Below, piece after piece: positions 42,115 through 51,915 of a stretch of DNA of 64,000 bases. The stretch is from Devosia epidermidihirudinis (lineage in GTDB: Bacteria > Pseudomonadota > Alphaproteobacteria > Rhizobiales > Devosiaceae): assembly GCF_000971295.1 (NCBI RefSeq), contig NZ_LANJ01000012.1, positions 218,994-282,993 of the forward strand. The letters are read 5' to 3'. A program made the translations under genes and the position numbers. How positions within the stretch are numbered: position 1 is the stretch's first letter; the number at the start of each line of letters is the position of its first letter. A model generated the notes under the pieces. The model was given only the letters and a program-made list of their open reading frames with translations. It did not search any database and was not told the origin of the DNA.

Positions 42115-43295
42115 GCACCGCCGGACGCCAGATACCCGTCGCCAAACCCATCCTGGATGAACGCGAGGCAGAAGCTGCGCGGCGGGTGATCCTTTCCGGA
42201 TGGGTCACGCAAGGCCCCGAAGTTGCCCAGTTTGAAAAGGAGTTCGCCGCCTATGTCGGCGCGCCCTATGCCTGCGCGGTTTCAAACTGCACCACGGCGT
42301 TACATCTTGCCCTGATGGCCGTTGGGGTGAAAGCAGGTGACGAGGTCATCACCGTCAGCCATTCGTTCATCGCCACCGCTAATGCCATCCGCTATTGCGG
42401 CGCCACTCCGGTCTTTGTCGATATCGAGGCCGACGGCTTCAACATCGACCCCGACCGCATCGCGGCCGCTATCAGCCCGCGGACCCGAGCCATTGTCTGC
42501 GTGCATCAGCTCGGCATGCCTTGTGATCTGCGTCGGATCGTCGAAATCGCCCGCCAGTATGGGCTCAAGGTCGTGGAGGATGCCGCCTGCGCGACCGGCA
42601 GCGAAATCCTCTGGGACGAGCAGTGGGAGCGCATTGGTCGCCCCCGCGCTGATATTGCCTGTTTCTCCTTTCACCCGCGTAAGGTGGTCACCACGGGCGA
42701 CGGCGGTATGCTGACCACACAGAACGCCGACTATGACCGCTCCTTCCGCCTGCTCCGCCAGCACGGCATGACTGTGCCAGACACGGTGCGGCACAACTCG
42801 CAAAGCGTGATCTTCGAGACCTATGACGAGGTCGGCTATAATTACCGGATGACCGATCTGCAGGCAGCCATTGGCCGCGTTCAACTCCAGCGGCTGCCCG
42901 AAATCATCGCGACCCGCCGCCGGCTGGCCGCCCTCTACACGAGCCTGTTGCGTGACATTGCCGGCGTTGTCCCGCCCTCAGAGCCTGTCTGGGCTCGCAG
43001 CAATTGGCAGAGCTATTGCATCACCCTGCCAACCCACGCCGACCAGATCCAGGTTATGCAGTCGATGCTGGACAATGGCGTATCGACCCGGCGCGGCGTG
43101 ATGAATTCTCATCTTGAGGCGGCTTATCGCAATCAGGATATGCATCGCAACGCGGGGTCTCTTGCCCGCTCCGCCCGGGCGCAGAACCGCTCGATCATGC
43201 TCCCGCTCTTCGTACAGATGCGGGACGATGAGGTGCAATACGTCGTGGAGGCGTTGGGCCATGCGTTAGCGCGTGTTCCCGAGCTCGCGTCCTAG
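42111..43295 (+). CDS. DegT/DnrJ/EryC1/StrS aminotransferase
   Basis: The 394-residue PLP enzyme starts in an ATGA overlap with the epimerase gene. It has IPVAKPILDEREAEAARRVI, VSNCTTALHLALMAVGVKAG, VVEDAACATGSEILW and ACFSFHPRKVVTTGDGGML with the PLP Lys. The insertion around the SEIL-W-D-E-Q-W-E-R segment and the HPRK form of the Lys motif set it apart from the WbpE-like copy at 39345; it looks more like perosamine- or 4-amino-sugar-type transaminases. Predicted to act on the 4-keto sugar from the preceding enzyme. Its end overlaps the convergent flippase gene by 4 nt. Confidence 0.88.
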   Translation: MSTAGRQIPVAKPILDEREAEAARRVILSGWVTQGPEVAQFEKEFAAYVGAPYACAVSNCTTALHLALMAVGVKAGDEVITVSHSFIATANAIRYCGATPVFVDIEADGFNIDPDRIAAAISPRTRAIVCVHQLGMPCDLRRIVEIARQYGLKVVEDAACATGSEILWDEQWERIGRPRADIACFSFHPRKVVTTGDGGMLTTQNADYDRSFRLLRQHGMTVPDTVRHNSQSVIFETYDEVGYNYRMTDLQAAIGRVQLQRLPEIIATRRRLAALYTSLLRDIAGVVPPSEPVWARSNWQSYCITLPTHADQIQVMQSMLDNGVSTRRGVMNSHLEAAYRNQDMHRNAGSLARSARAQNRSIMLPLFVQMRDDEVQYVVEALGHALARVPELAS

Positions 43296-44860
43296 CGCGG
43301 ATCGGCGGCCAGCGGCTGGTGCCGCAACAGGAAGTAGACCACTGGCCGCAGCCCACTCGGCACCCAATGCACCGGCACCAGCCGCACCAACTGCCCCAGC
43401 GAGAACCAGCTCGCCAGCGCAGTTGCCACTAGCGCTACCAAAGTGCCCGGCCAGACTGGCAGCAACTCGACCGCAAGCAGCACCAAGCAGGTCAGCCCGA
43501 CATACATGCCGATCAGCACCAGGTTCTCGCGCGAGAAGCGAAATCCCGTCAGCCGCCGAACCAGCAGGTAGATCACGCCACCGTGCCAGACATAGAGCCC
43601 GACAAAGGCAATGCCGGCGCCGGCCAGCCCCGCATAGCTCAACAATGCCCACGCCAGCCCGACTTGCACCACAGCAGCGGCCAGCTCCGTCCAAAAGAAC
43701 ATCTGCTGGCGCCCCTTGGCGACAATGACGAAGCCCATGGGCCAAGCAACAACGCGCAATAGCATGCCAAGGCAAAACCACCGCAGGATAGGCACGGCTT
43801 CAGTAAACTGGTGCGAATAGAACACCGTCATCACCAACGGAGAGAGCGCCAGCGTCGCCAGCAAGCCCGGCCCAGCCAGGAGGATGCTGATGCGCGACTG
43901 TTCATTGACCATCTGGTTGCTCGCTGCATGGTCATGGGAGACAGCCGACAGGTGCGGATAGAAATCCGTGCCCATCGCCTGAAGGATGACCCCCACGTAA
44001 ATGCCGCCCAAGGCCCAGGCCGCCTGATAATTGCCCGCCGCGTCGACGCCGAGCTGTTGGACGATCAGAATACGGATGACGAAGGCGGATCCAGTGGTCA
44101 GCAGTGCGCTCGCCATGAACGCGAAGCCCAGATTGAGCAGCAACCTCGTTTCATGGGTGAAGGCGCTGAAATCGAGCCGCACCGCAGGCAGCGCTATCTT
44201 TCGGCAGTAGAACTGCGCCGCCAACCAGCTTGTCAGCGCAACGGCCAACAGCGACGGCACCACCCCCGCCTCGCCCAGAAAATAGACCAGGGGAATGGCA
44301 ACGACCGTATTGAGCACCGCGCCGACCACCGTCATCCGCGCCAGATCGCCGACGCGCCTATTGCCTTGAATGATCGCCGTCGGGGCACCGGCGAAAATGC
44401 GAAACAGCACAGCCGCTCCGAGCAGCATGACGCCCGATGCCCTGGCCTCGGTTCCAAAAGACAGGGCCGAGATCGGTGCGGCAAAAGCCAGCAAGACCCC
44501 CGCGCCCAGCAATCCCAATATCAAGGAGGTCAGGCGCAGCACTTTGGCAATACGGGCGATCTTTTCGACGTCACCCGTCGAGACCGCCACCGCCACCTGT
44601 CGTACGCCGCTCGACTGCACCCCGAAGCCAACGAGGCTCACCGTGAGATCGGTGATGACATTGTAGAGCCCGAACAGCCCTACCCCAGCAGGCCCAAGCA
44701 GCACGGCCAGTACCTTGAGGCGCACAACCGACATGGCGATGTTGATGATCTGTGATGCGCCGATCAGCGACGTAGAGCGCAGGATCTGCCCATAGCGGGA
44801 TTCCGCCCTAGTCGCCTCGATCTTGTCGTCGCTCACGGAATTTCCCAAAGGCTGGACCAT
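43292..44860 (-). CDS. Wzx-type polysaccharide flippase
   Basis: The 522-residue protein is an integral membrane protein of the MOP superfamily, with about 12-14 helices. The N-terminal STSLIGASQIINIAMSVVRL and LLGPAGVGLFGLYN, and later GNYQAAWALGGIYVGVILQA and MGTDFYPHLSAV, are characteristic of WzxE/O-antigen translocases. It should flip undecaprenyl-linked repeat units to the periplasm. A second flippase lies at 53177, so the locus may serve two polymers, or one copy may be specialised. It ends against the DegT gene and is followed upstream (5' side) by the FkbM gene in the same direction. Confidence 0.9.
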   Translation of the reverse strand: MVQPLGNSVSDDKIEATRAESRYGQILRSTSLIGASQIINIAMSVVRLKVLAVLLGPAGVGLFGLYNVITDLTVSLVGFGVQSSGVRQVAVAVSTGDVEKIARIAKVLRLTSLILGLLGAGVLLAFAAPISALSFGTEARASGVMLLGAAVLFRIFAGAPTAIIQGNRRVGDLARMTVVGAVLNTVVAIPLVYFLGEAGVVPSLLAVALTSWLAAQFYCRKIALPAVRLDFSAFTHETRLLLNLGFAFMASALLTTGSAFVIRILIVQQLGVDAAGNYQAAWALGGIYVGVILQAMGTDFYPHLSAVSHDHAASNQMVNEQSRISILLAGPGLLATLALSPLVMTVFYSHQFTEAVPILRWFCLGMLLRVVAWPMGFVIVAKGRQQMFFWTELAAAVVQVGLAWALLSYAGLAGAGIAFVGLYVWHGGVIYLLVRRLTGFRFSRENLVLIGMYVGLTCLVLLAVELLPVWPGTLVALVATALASWFSLGQLVRLVPVHWVPSGLRPVVYFLLRHQPLAADPR

Positions 44861-44935
44861 TGTGGCACCTTCGCAAAGGCTCGCCAGACCAACAATCAGC
44901 CAGACGGGCCAAGCACTTTCGCGGGCTAGCTCATT

Positions 44936-45865
44936 TTATGGACCGGCTTTGGCTGGCTGCACTGTGACCAGCCCGGCCAGCAAGCCGGGCAAGGCCTCAG
45001 CCCGGATCACGATGAGATGCCGCGCTGGCCAGGGGCGGTGATTGAGAACGGAGGCCTCATCGAACTCAGTCACCTCGAAAAGGCTCTGCTCGCCCGGATG
45101 ATAGTAGAAGCAGCGATAGCCCAAGGCCGCGATGGTCGCATAGTAAGGCAAAGACGCGAGTCCCAGCAGCAGGATAAGAATATCCACCCTGCCCTCCGAC
45201 AGCGTGCGCATGGCACCATCGAGCACGGCAGGCTCGAAACCAGCCACATTGACCTTCAGCACATTAAGGTGAGCGATCCCGAGCACATCGAGCCGCGCAT
45301 CGAGCGTGTTGAGGGTGACGATCTCGGTGTTACCGTGCTCTGCCTCGTCACGGACCAGCCCACTATTCCAGGTATCGGAGGTGGTCTCAAACTGCGCCGT
45401 GCCAGCATGGTCGGCGAGCGCTTCATGATGGATGGCAACCCGACCCTCAACACGATTACGTGTGATGTTGCGTCGCAGCGTCGCTACGTTGGCGCTGCTG
45501 GGTTCGAAGGCGTGCACAAAGGCATCGGGTAAGCATGTCGCGGTAAAGGCGGTGAACTGGCCAATGGCCGCACCAACGTCCACGACCAGCCACCCCGGCC
45601 GAGCGACACGCTTGAGGAAGTCGAACTCAGGATCAATAAAATCTCCGAATATCATTAGTGTCGGCGGAAACTGACGCGGATAGTCGAATTCGAGGACTGG
45701 CCCCGACCGAAGATGTACTTCAGACCGGTCCGGGCGGCGCATCCGGATACTGAAGAAGCGGCCCAGACCGGCCAGCGAAGCAGCGGGCCCAACAACCCGC
45801 AGCCCCCAGCCAAACTTGTCACGCGCGGTCTGCAATCGATGCAACATAGAAGATGCTGGCACCAC
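44936..45865 (-). CDS. FkbM-family methyltransferase
   Basis: The 309-residue SAM-dependent enzyme has motif I LVVDVGAAIGQFTAFTA (about 93-109), the following acidic VHAFEPSSANVATLRRNI, TLNTLDARLDVLGIAHLNVL and, where FkbM proteins usually have KIDIEGFE, the variant KVNVAGFE. The change of the conserved D and E to N and A may alter metal or substrate binding. Likely O-methylates a sugar of the polysaccharide, consistent with its place 75 nt upstream of the flippase gene. Several ATG codons lie near the start, the one chosen being the longest. Confidence 0.82.
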   Translation of the reverse strand: MVPASSMLHRLQTARDKFGWGLRVVGPAASLAGLGRFFSIRMRRPDRSEVHLRSGPVLEFDYPRQFPPTLMIFGDFIDPEFDFLKRVARPGWLVVDVGAAIGQFTAFTATCLPDAFVHAFEPSSANVATLRRNITRNRVEGRVAIHHEALADHAGTAQFETTSDTWNSGLVRDEAEHGNTEIVTLNTLDARLDVLGIAHLNVLKVNVAGFEPAVLDGAMRTLSEGRVDILILLLGLASLPYYATIAALGYRCFYYHPGEQSLFEVTEFDEASVLNHRPWPARHLIVIRAEALPGLLAGLVTVQPAKAGP

Positions 45866-46000
45866 GACGCTCTCCCATCGCCAAACCCGCCATACATCGG
45901 CGGTCAGGGAGATTTATCGCAAAATACCGTCGGCCCCGACTGCCTGTTTGACGTAACCGACCACTGGCAGATGTAGCGGGGTAGACCAGTCTGGACGGCC

Positions 46001-46018
46001 CTCGTGATTTTTCACGAG
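46001..46018. promoter_or_regulatory. Inverted repeat upstream of the LuxR-type gene
   Basis: CTCGTGA, TTTT, TCACGAG is a perfect 7-bp dyad, 35 nt before the LuxR-type start codon; two more TCACG copies follow at about 46018-46034. It could be an operator, perhaps for autoregulation, or a small leader hairpin. Confidence 0.35.
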
Positions 46019-46053
46019 TCACGGCTCTGTCACGCGAGGTGTGGTGAGTAGTC

Positions 46054-46896
46054 ATGGCAGTTGAACTAAATATGACTAATAACACATCGATCGGGGAGAA
46101 AATGTCAGAAGCAATTAGCTCAGTCGCAGAACACGGCATCTACGCCGTTTGGAATGTACCACCGTCACAGGACGCCGCAGGCCGCGATGGCATCCTCATT
46201 CTGGCCGACACAGGCGTGACCTTTCAAAGCCTGCTACGCGCCGCCCAGGAGTGTTTCCCTCGCGTTGGAGTCACGCTGGCAAACCAGTTGCCCGATGATG
46301 ACGAGGCAGAGTTCGAGCCGCGCCTCATCCTTCTGGACGCCTTCGCGTTCCGCAACATCCCCGGCGTCATTTCGCAATGCCGGGAACGCTATCCTCACGC
46401 CCCACTGGCTCTACTGGTGGAAAGCGGATGGAACGAAGACCCTGCCCTCCGTGCCGTTGTCGCTGAACGCGCAATTCAGGGAATGGTGCCGTTTAATCTG
46501 CAGATCAATGTGTGGCTGGCCACTATCTGGCTACTGCTGAACGGCGGAGAATACTTCCCCAGCATCCTGACGCCACGGTCAGCCGCTCGGGGCTTTCTCA
46601 CCCGCCGCCACCAGCCAAACGGATCGGACGACGGTCCCGGCCATCAGGCGGGCGTCCTCTCAAGCCGGGAAGCCGAAGTGCTCGAACTCATGTCCGACGG
46701 CCTCCAGAACAAAATCATAGCCGCCAAAATGGACTTGTCCGAACACACAGTGAAAGTTCACGTCCACAATATCATTCGCAAGCTTAACGTGCACAACCGC
46801 ACCCAGGCAGCAGCCGTGTTCCGGTCATTGGATCGTCGGAGTGGCTACGAGATCTCTCAACTCAACACCGCCCCTGTCGTCGCACGGGCTGTGTAA
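46054..46896 (+). CDS. LuxR-family (GerE-type) transcriptional regulator
   Basis: The 280-residue protein has a C-terminal LuxR helix-turn-helix (about 205-265): GVLSSREAEVLELMSDGLQN, KIIAAKMDLSEHTVKVHVHN and IIRKLNVHNRTQAAAVF. The N-terminal part resembles a degenerate response-regulator receiver (ILILADTGVTFQSLLRAAQE, LILLDAFAFRNIPGVI, LALLVESGW) in which the phospho-acceptor pocket is poorly kept. Its neighbours are a SARP regulator and the Wzc-fucose operon, so it probably controls polysaccharide genes. The first ATG is taken; an ATG at 46102 has GGGGAG close before it and would give a protein 16 residues shorter. Confidence 0.85.
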   Translation: MAVELNMTNNTSIGEKMSEAISSVAEHGIYAVWNVPPSQDAAGRDGILILADTGVTFQSLLRAAQECFPRVGVTLANQLPDDDEAEFEPRLILLDAFAFRNIPGVISQCRERYPHAPLALLVESGWNEDPALRAVVAERAIQGMVPFNLQINVWLATIWLLLNGGEYFPSILTPRSAARGFLTRRHQPNGSDDGPGHQAGVLSSREAEVLELMSDGLQNKIIAAKMDLSEHTVKVHVHNIIRKLNVHNRTQAAAVFRSLDRRSGYEISQLNTAPVVARAV

Positions 46897-46915
46897 ATGA
46901 CTATCAAGAAACAAA

Positions 46916-46949
46916 TATCGGTTCGGGCTAGCAAACCCCCGGACCGATA
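46916..46949 (+). terminator. Stem-loop after the LuxR-type gene
   Basis: TATCGGTTCGGG pairs with CCCGGACCGATA (12 bp with one G-T wobble, 10-nt loop), starting 19 nt after the stop. No T-tract follows, so it is either a weak terminator or an RNA-stabilising hairpin. Confidence 0.45.
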
Positions 46950-47057
46950 CGACGTGAATTCATAAATCAGAGACTGATAAAGATTCATACAAGCAGCTTT
47001 TGACCGACTACTGCTCATCCGTCGCGCACGATGGATTTTTTTGAGCGAAAACGTGAT

Positions 47058-47086
47058 TTGTCAATCAATTCAGCGACATATATATT
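47058..47086 (+). promoter_or_regulatory. Sigma-70-like promoter for the SARP gene
   Basis: TTGTCA and TATATT with an ideal 17-nt spacer lie 94 nt upstream of the SARP start codon, inside an AT-rich stretch unusual for this genome. A run of eight T's precedes it at 47035-47042. Confidence 0.6.
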
Positions 47087-47180
47087 TCATCACCCGCAAC
47101 TTTTTGCAGCAAGGTTCATTGTCTGAATGGATTGCGCGGTGACTGAGGTCAAACGCGTGCGTTAACCATATCGGATCATC

Positions 47181-47939
47181 ATGTACGTGATCGACGGACG
47201 GACAGCTCAGGTTTCAATCCGGGTCCTTGGAGATTGCCACGTATCTTCCTCGGGTCGCTTAATCACACCCCCATTCAGCTTTCTGCGCATCCTGACATTT
47301 CTGCTTCTTGAGGGGCATGGTAAACCGGTAATGCGGCGCCGCGTTGGCGGGCTGATATGGTCGGACTATGGCTCAGAACAGGCGAGCGCCGACATTCGCC
47401 AGGCTGTGGCCCGGATCAGGCGTTTTCAGGAAGATCATCACTTCCAGCTCCTCTCCGCCGACGCCAACATGGTCTGGCTCAATCTTGACCAGAACATCTA
47501 TTTCGATCTGGCCGAATTTGTCGACCACATCGAAAACCCCTCCCCCAAAGCATGGCTCCGCCTGTGCGAAATCTATAACGGTGATCTGCTGGAATCTGTG
47601 CGGACGGCAGGCGAAGGCTTCGAGGAGTGGCTGGGCTATCAACGGTCAGCGCTGCGCTACAAGTTCATAGGCGCGCTGTCGCAGGCGGTGCTGCTCGATA
47701 GCGGCCTCAATAGCCATGATCGCCACTTGTGCGCCTCGCACCTTCTCCAAGTCGACCCTTACCACGAGGGCGCCCACCGTGCTTTGCTGTATGACGCGGC
47801 GTCTAAAGGCCAGTTCTCACTTGTTCGTCAGCTTTTCGAGGAGAGCAGTCGACGGTTCCGTTCAGAACTTGGCGTTGAGCATGAGGAAGAAACAGTCACG
47901 CTCTATCGGCGCTTGATCAGTCGACCGACGGTCGCCTAG
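47181..47939 (+). CDS. SARP-type transcriptional regulator with BTAD domain
   Basis: The 252-residue protein has an OmpR-like winged-helix DNA-binding domain (about 8-105: VSIRVLGDCHVSSSGRLITP, LTFLLLEGHGKPVMRRRVGG, LIWSDYGSEQASADIRQAVA) and then a bacterial transcriptional activation domain (about 110-245: FDLAEFVDHIENPSPKAWLR, LCEIYNGDLLESV, VDPYHEGAHRALLYDAASKG, FRSELGVEHEEETVTLYRRL). SARP proteins are activators best known from actinobacteria; shorter BTAD proteins occur in proteobacterial polysaccharide loci. It is the gene just before the wzc-gmd-fcl operon and is a good candidate to activate it. Confidence 0.85.
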   Translation: MYVIDGRTAQVSIRVLGDCHVSSSGRLITPPFSFLRILTFLLLEGHGKPVMRRRVGGLIWSDYGSEQASADIRQAVARIRRFQEDHHFQLLSADANMVWLNLDQNIYFDLAEFVDHIENPSPKAWLRLCEIYNGDLLESVRTAGEGFEEWLGYQRSALRYKFIGALSQAVLLDSGLNSHDRHLCASHLLQVDPYHEGAHRALLYDAASKGQFSLVRQLFEESSRRFRSELGVEHEEETVTLYRRLISRPTVA

Positions 47940-48063
47940 AACCCAATATTAGGCGCGCTCCGCAGCCCCCAGCAGATGCACAATAAAAACTCACATTTTG
48001 GAAATCGACGCAAAACAGCGATCGCCACAAATCAAAGCGAATCACTAAACGTTTCTCACGCCT

Positions 48064-48083
48064 CGACTATATATTTATCCCCC
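48064..48083 (+). promoter_or_regulatory. Promoter-like element upstream of the Wzc-like gene
   Basis: CGAC-TATATATTT-ATC-CCC is nearly the same as the block at the SARP promoter (47074-47095). The matching -10 would be TATATT at 48070-48075, 66 nt before the start codon, but the -35 place (AAACGT) is far from consensus, so the promoter may need an activator. Confidence 0.45.
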
Positions 48084-48141
48084 TCAGTTGCGCCCGCTAA
48101 TCCCTAAAGATTAAGATAAATCATTGGGGGGCTCTATACGT

Positions 48142-49917
48142 ATGAACGCGAACGCTATCGGCGTACGCGGCATCGTGATGGTGCTGTGGCGTCGAATACG
48201 CATAATCGTGATCACTGCGTCGAGTATCGTTCTGATTGTCGGAGCGATCACCTTATCTCTCGCGCCCTTATACTCAGCAACCGCCCTCATTCTGGCGGAA
48301 GCCCGCGACAATGACTTGCTGGAGTCTGGTATACAGACCGACAACGCGCTGCGTGATAGCGCCCGCATTGATAATGCGGTGGAGATACTCAAGTCCGACA
48401 CACTATTGCTGAACGTGATCGCATCCGAGGACCTGACGAGCGACGCATATTTCATGAGGCCGTCGTCCCTGGTCGAGCACCTGCAAAGCCGACTGGAAGG
48501 GGCGCCTGCAACCGCCCATGACTTAGAAGGCCGCGCGCTGTCCAATCTGCGCGCGGCCTACACGATCCAGCGGCGGGGTCTGACTTATGTGATCGCCGTC
48601 CGAGCGCGCTCCCCCGATCCGGATCAGGCGGCGCGCCTCGCCAACACCTTGGCGCAATCCTATATTTCCCAACAACATGCCAATAAGGTCGCCGATATTC
48701 AGGCAACGCAGGTCGCGATTTCGGATCTGCTCTCACAGGCAAGCACCGCCCTCGATGCCAGCCAGAGCCGATACGCCAGCCTCGAGCGTTCGCAGCTCGA
48801 TCTGATGCTCAGAACCTCGCCGCAGCCTTTTGACCAGGCGCCAGGATTAGAGCTATCCGCGGGCAGCCGAGACGCCCCTGCCCCTATCAAAACGCAACTG
48901 ACCCTTGATGCAGCGCGCGACAAGTTCGCCCGGCTGCAGGCTTTGTCGGACGAGCTGACGGCTCAGGCCAATCTGCAGGTGGACGACAGCCGGATCGTTT
49001 CCCCCGCACTCGTTCCGACAACGCCCAGTTTCCCGAACAAATCGACCACGATGGTGCTCGCCGGGCTCGCGGCGCTGGGTATCGGGATCGCCGCCGCTTT
49101 TCTCTACGAGAATGCCTTCGGTGGTATCACCAGTCTGACGCAGCTGCAGGGCGCATTGCAGACGGGCACAGCGGTATCGATTCCACGTCACAGAGGGAAA
49201 GGCGGCCGGGACCGCACTACTTCCCCCGCTTTCGTAACTGCCATCCGTCGACTGCGCGCGGAGCTTGACCCCACCGTCCCTACCGCCAACCAGCCCCAAG
49301 GCCGCGTCGTGCTGGTTTGCTCCACTAAGGAGGGGGAAGGCAGGACCACCGTTGCCCTGGCAATGGCCCGCTCCTACGCGGAAACAGGGCATAGAGCGCT
49401 ACTCATTGACGCCGATCTCCGCGCACCAACATTGCACCGTCGGCTCGGGCTTGACCTGCAATATGGCCTGCTGGACTTCCTCACGGAGGATAGCGTTGAG
49501 CACAAGGCCCCGTTCGTCATCGGGGACCCTGCCTCCACCGCACTGGTCATCACCAGCTCACGCGCCGCCTTGGGTTCCACCGAACACCTGCTGTCCGGCC
49601 CTGCATTCGCGGGCCTGCTGAATGCCGCGCGCGGGGCCTTTGACGCGGTGATTATCGACACTCCACCTGTCAATACTGACATCGCCGCTGTCTTGCTGGC
49701 CCGCCATGCCGACGCCATCGCGTTCGTGACCCGGTTCGATCAGGTAGCACAAGCGGATGCGGCGGGCACAGTTTCCAGCCTGCGCCATGCAGCACCGCCA
49801 ACCACGGTCTTTGCCGCAGCGCTCAATCACTCAAACAAAGGCAGACAGCGCGTCCGACACGTCACCGCCCGGCCGCCAAATCGCGAACAATACGCAACGA
49901 CGACGAGGGACGCATGA
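48142..49917 (+). CDS. Wzc-like chain-length protein with BY-kinase-type ATPase
   Basis: The 591-residue protein joins a Wzz-like membrane part with a cytoplasmic ATPase. First helix about residues 17-40, periplasmic coiled region to about 285, second helix about 297-318 ([20 protein letters not shown]). The ATPase has Walker [12 protein letters not shown] near 395, with Arg where the usual Lys stands, Walker A' [17 protein letters not shown] and Walker [10 protein letters not shown]. No Tyr cluster ends the protein; the tail is basic with one Tyr. The frame also opens at a TTG at 48124; I prefer the ATG at 48142. First gene of the long fucose/Wzx/Wzy operon. Confidence 0.87.
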   Translation: MNANAIGVRGIVMVLWRRIRIIVITASSIVLIVGAITLSLAPLYSATALILAEARDNDLLESGIQTDNALRDSARIDNAVEILKSDTLLLNVIASEDLTSDAYFMRPSSLVEHLQSRLEGAPATAHDLEGRALSNLRAAYTIQRRGLTYVIAVRARSPDPDQAARLANTLAQSYISQQHANKVADIQATQVAISDLLSQASTALDASQSRYASLERSQLDLMLRTSPQPFDQAPGLELSAGSRDAPAPIKTQLTLDAARDKFARLQALSDELTAQANLQVDDSRIVSPALVPTTPSFPNKSTTMVLAGLAALGIGIAAAFLYENAFGGITSLTQLQGALQTGTAVSIPRHRGKGGRDRTTSPAFVTAIRRLRAELDPTVPTANQPQGRVVLVCSTKEGEGRTTVALAMARSYAETGHRALLIDADLRAPTLHRRLGLDLQYGLLDFLTEDSVEHKAPFVIGDPASTALVITSSRAALGSTEHLLSGPAFAGLLNAARGAFDAVIIDTPPVNTDIAAVLLARHADAIAFVTRFDQVAQADAAGTVSSLRHAAPPTTVFAAALNHSNKGRQRVRHVTARPPNREQYATTTRDA

Positions 49918-50975
49918 GTATTGGCAAGGTCGCCCTGATCACAGGGATAACGGGACAGGACGGCGCCTATCTGGCGCGGCTACTGCTGGAAAAGGGCTAT
50001 GTGGTGCATGGGCTCAAGCGCCGATCCTCATCGCTCAACACCGGCCGCATCGACGACCTGTACGAGGACCCGCATCTCTCCAATTCCGCCCTTACCCTGC
50101 ACTATGGCGACATGACGGACTCCAGCAATCTGATCCGAATTGTCCACGAGACGCAGCCCGATGAAATCTACAATCTGGCGGCGCAAAGCCATGTTCAGGT
50201 GTCGTTCGAAACGCCCGAATACACCGGAAACGCCGATGGCATGGGCACGGTGAGACTACTGGAGGCGATCCGTATTTTAGGTCTGAGTGGCAAGACCCGC
50301 TTCTATCAGGCGTCGACATCGGAACTCTATGGAGGCGCAGGCAATGCGCCGCAAAACGAGAACACCCCGTTCCAGCCACGCTCGCCCTATGCCGCAGCAA
50401 AACTCTATGCCTTCTGGATGGCCGCGACCTATCGGCGCGCCTATGGCATCCACGCGTCCAACGGCATCCTGTTCAACCACGAAAGCCCCTTGCGCGGCGA
50501 AACCTTCGTCACCCGCAAGATCACCCGGGCCGTGGCAGCCATCCACCTTGGGCGCCAGCAAAGACTCTATCTCGGCAATCTCGACGCCCGGCGCGATTGG
50601 GGCCATGCGCGGGAATATGTGCTGGGCATGTGGCTGATGACGCAGCAGGAGACAGGCGACGACTATGTGCTGGCCACCGGCACGTCCACCACCGTCCGTA
50701 CCTTTGTCGAATGGGCCTTTGATGAAGTTGGCACTGCCATCGAGTGGCGCGGCAGCGGTGCAGCTGAAAAGGGATACGACGCAGTTACTGGTCAATGCCT
50801 GATCGAGGTAGACCCGCGCTACTTCCGCCCAGCGGAGGTCGATCACCTATTGGGGGACGCAACAAAGGCAAGGAAGAAGCTGGGCTGGGCGCATCACACC
50901 TCAGTGCGCGACATCGTGCGCGAAATGGTCGAGGCAGACGTGAAAGCCGCACGGTTAGGAGGCGAAAATGTTTGA
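49914..50975 (+). CDS. gmd: GDP-mannose 4,6-dehydratase
   Basis: The 353-residue extended SDR makes GDP-4-keto-6-deoxymannose. Signature segments are [20 protein letters not shown] (8-27), [44 protein letters not shown] and [13 protein letters not shown] with Tyr/Lys, then [20 protein letters not shown] and [15 protein letters not shown], all near-diagnostic. It starts in an ATGA overlap with the Wzc-like gene and ends in an 8-nt overlap with fcl. Confidence 0.97.
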   Translation: MSIGKVALITGITGQDGAYLARLLLEKGYVVHGLKRRSSSLNTGRIDDLYEDPHLSNSALTLHYGDMTDSSNLIRIVHETQPDEIYNLAAQSHVQVSFETPEYTGNADGMGTVRLLEAIRILGLSGKTRFYQASTSELYGGAGNAPQNENTPFQPRSPYAAAKLYAFWMAATYRRAYGIHASNGILFNHESPLRGETFVTRKITRAVAAIHLGRQQRLYLGNLDARRDWGHAREYVLGMWLMTQQETGDDYVLATGTSTTVRTFVEWAFDEVGTAIEWRGSGAAEKGYDAVTGQCLIEVDPRYFRPAEVDHLLGDATKARKKLGWAHHTSVRDIVREMVEADVKAARLGGENV

Positions 50976-51915
50976 CCTCCGGGGTAGATCCATCTGGATC
51001 GCCGGGCATCGCGGCATGGTGGGCAGCGCATTGGTGCGCCGGCTGGCTGGCGAAGGCTGCACTATTCTCACGGCAGAGCGCAGCGTTCTCGACCTAACCC
51101 GTCAGGGGCAGGTTGAAGATTTTCTGGCGGAGGCAAAGCCCGACGCCATAGTGCTCGCCGCCGCCAGGGTGGGCGGCATCCACGTCAATGACGCTTACCC
51201 CGCCGATTTCCTGGCCGAAAACCTTGCAATCGAGACCAATGTCATCGCCGCAGCCCACCGGTCGGGCGTCGACCGGCTGCTGTTCCTCGGCTCCTCCTGC
51301 ATCTACCCGAAGCTGGCCGACCAACCCATTCGTGAAGACGCACTGCTGACCGGGCCTCTGGAGCCGACGAACGAATGGTACGCGCTGGCCAAAATCGCCG
51401 GGCTGAAACTGGCGTCGGCATGTCGCAAGCAGTATGGCCGCAATTACATCGCGGCTATGCCCACCAACCTTTATGGCCCCGGAGACAATTTCGACCTATC
51501 CACCAGCCATGTCGTCCCGGCGCTGATGCGCAAGGCACATGAGGCAAGGCTGGCAGGTGCGCGTCAGATCAAGATCTGGGGCACCGGTACGCCGCGCCGC
51601 GAATTCCTGCATGTCGACGACTGCGCCGACGCCTTGGTCTTTCTGCTCAAGACTTATGCGGGGGAAAGCCACATCAATGTGGGCTTTGGCCAGGACATCA
51701 GCATCCTCGCCCTAACCGAACTGATTTGCGGCATCGTCGGTTTTGAAGGCCGGATCGTCCACGACCTGAGCAAGCCCGATGGGACACCGCGCAAACTGCT
51801 GGATTCCAGCAGACTGCGCGCTACCGGGTGGGCGCCAAAACTCAAGCTGCGCGATGGCTTGGCGGCGACATATGCGTGGTTCCTCGAACATCAGAACGAG
51901 GCGGTGGCGGCATGA
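50968..51915 (+). CDS. fcl: GDP-L-fucose synthase
   Basis: The 315-residue NADPH-dependent epimerase-reductase completes GDP-L-fucose. It has [17 protein letters not shown] (about 12-28), [54 protein letters not shown] with Tyr/Lys, and [20 protein letters not shown], typical of Fcl/WcaG. GGAG lies 6 nt before the ATG. Coupled on both sides; with gmd it shows that fucose (or a related 6-deoxyhexose) is part of the polymer. Confidence 0.96.
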   Translation: MFDLRGRSIWIAGHRGMVGSALVRRLAGEGCTILTAERSVLDLTRQGQVEDFLAEAKPDAIVLAAARVGGIHVNDAYPADFLAENLAIETNVIAAAHRSGVDRLLFLGSSCIYPKLADQPIREDALLTGPLEPTNEWYALAKIAGLKLASACRKQYGRNYIAAMPTNLYGPGDNFDLSTSHVVPALMRKAHEARLAGARQIKIWGTGTPRREFLHVDDCADALVFLLKTYAGESHINVGFGQDISILALTELICGIVGFEGRIVHDLSKPDGTPRKLLDSSRLRATGWAPKLKLRDGLAATYAWFLEHQNEAVAA

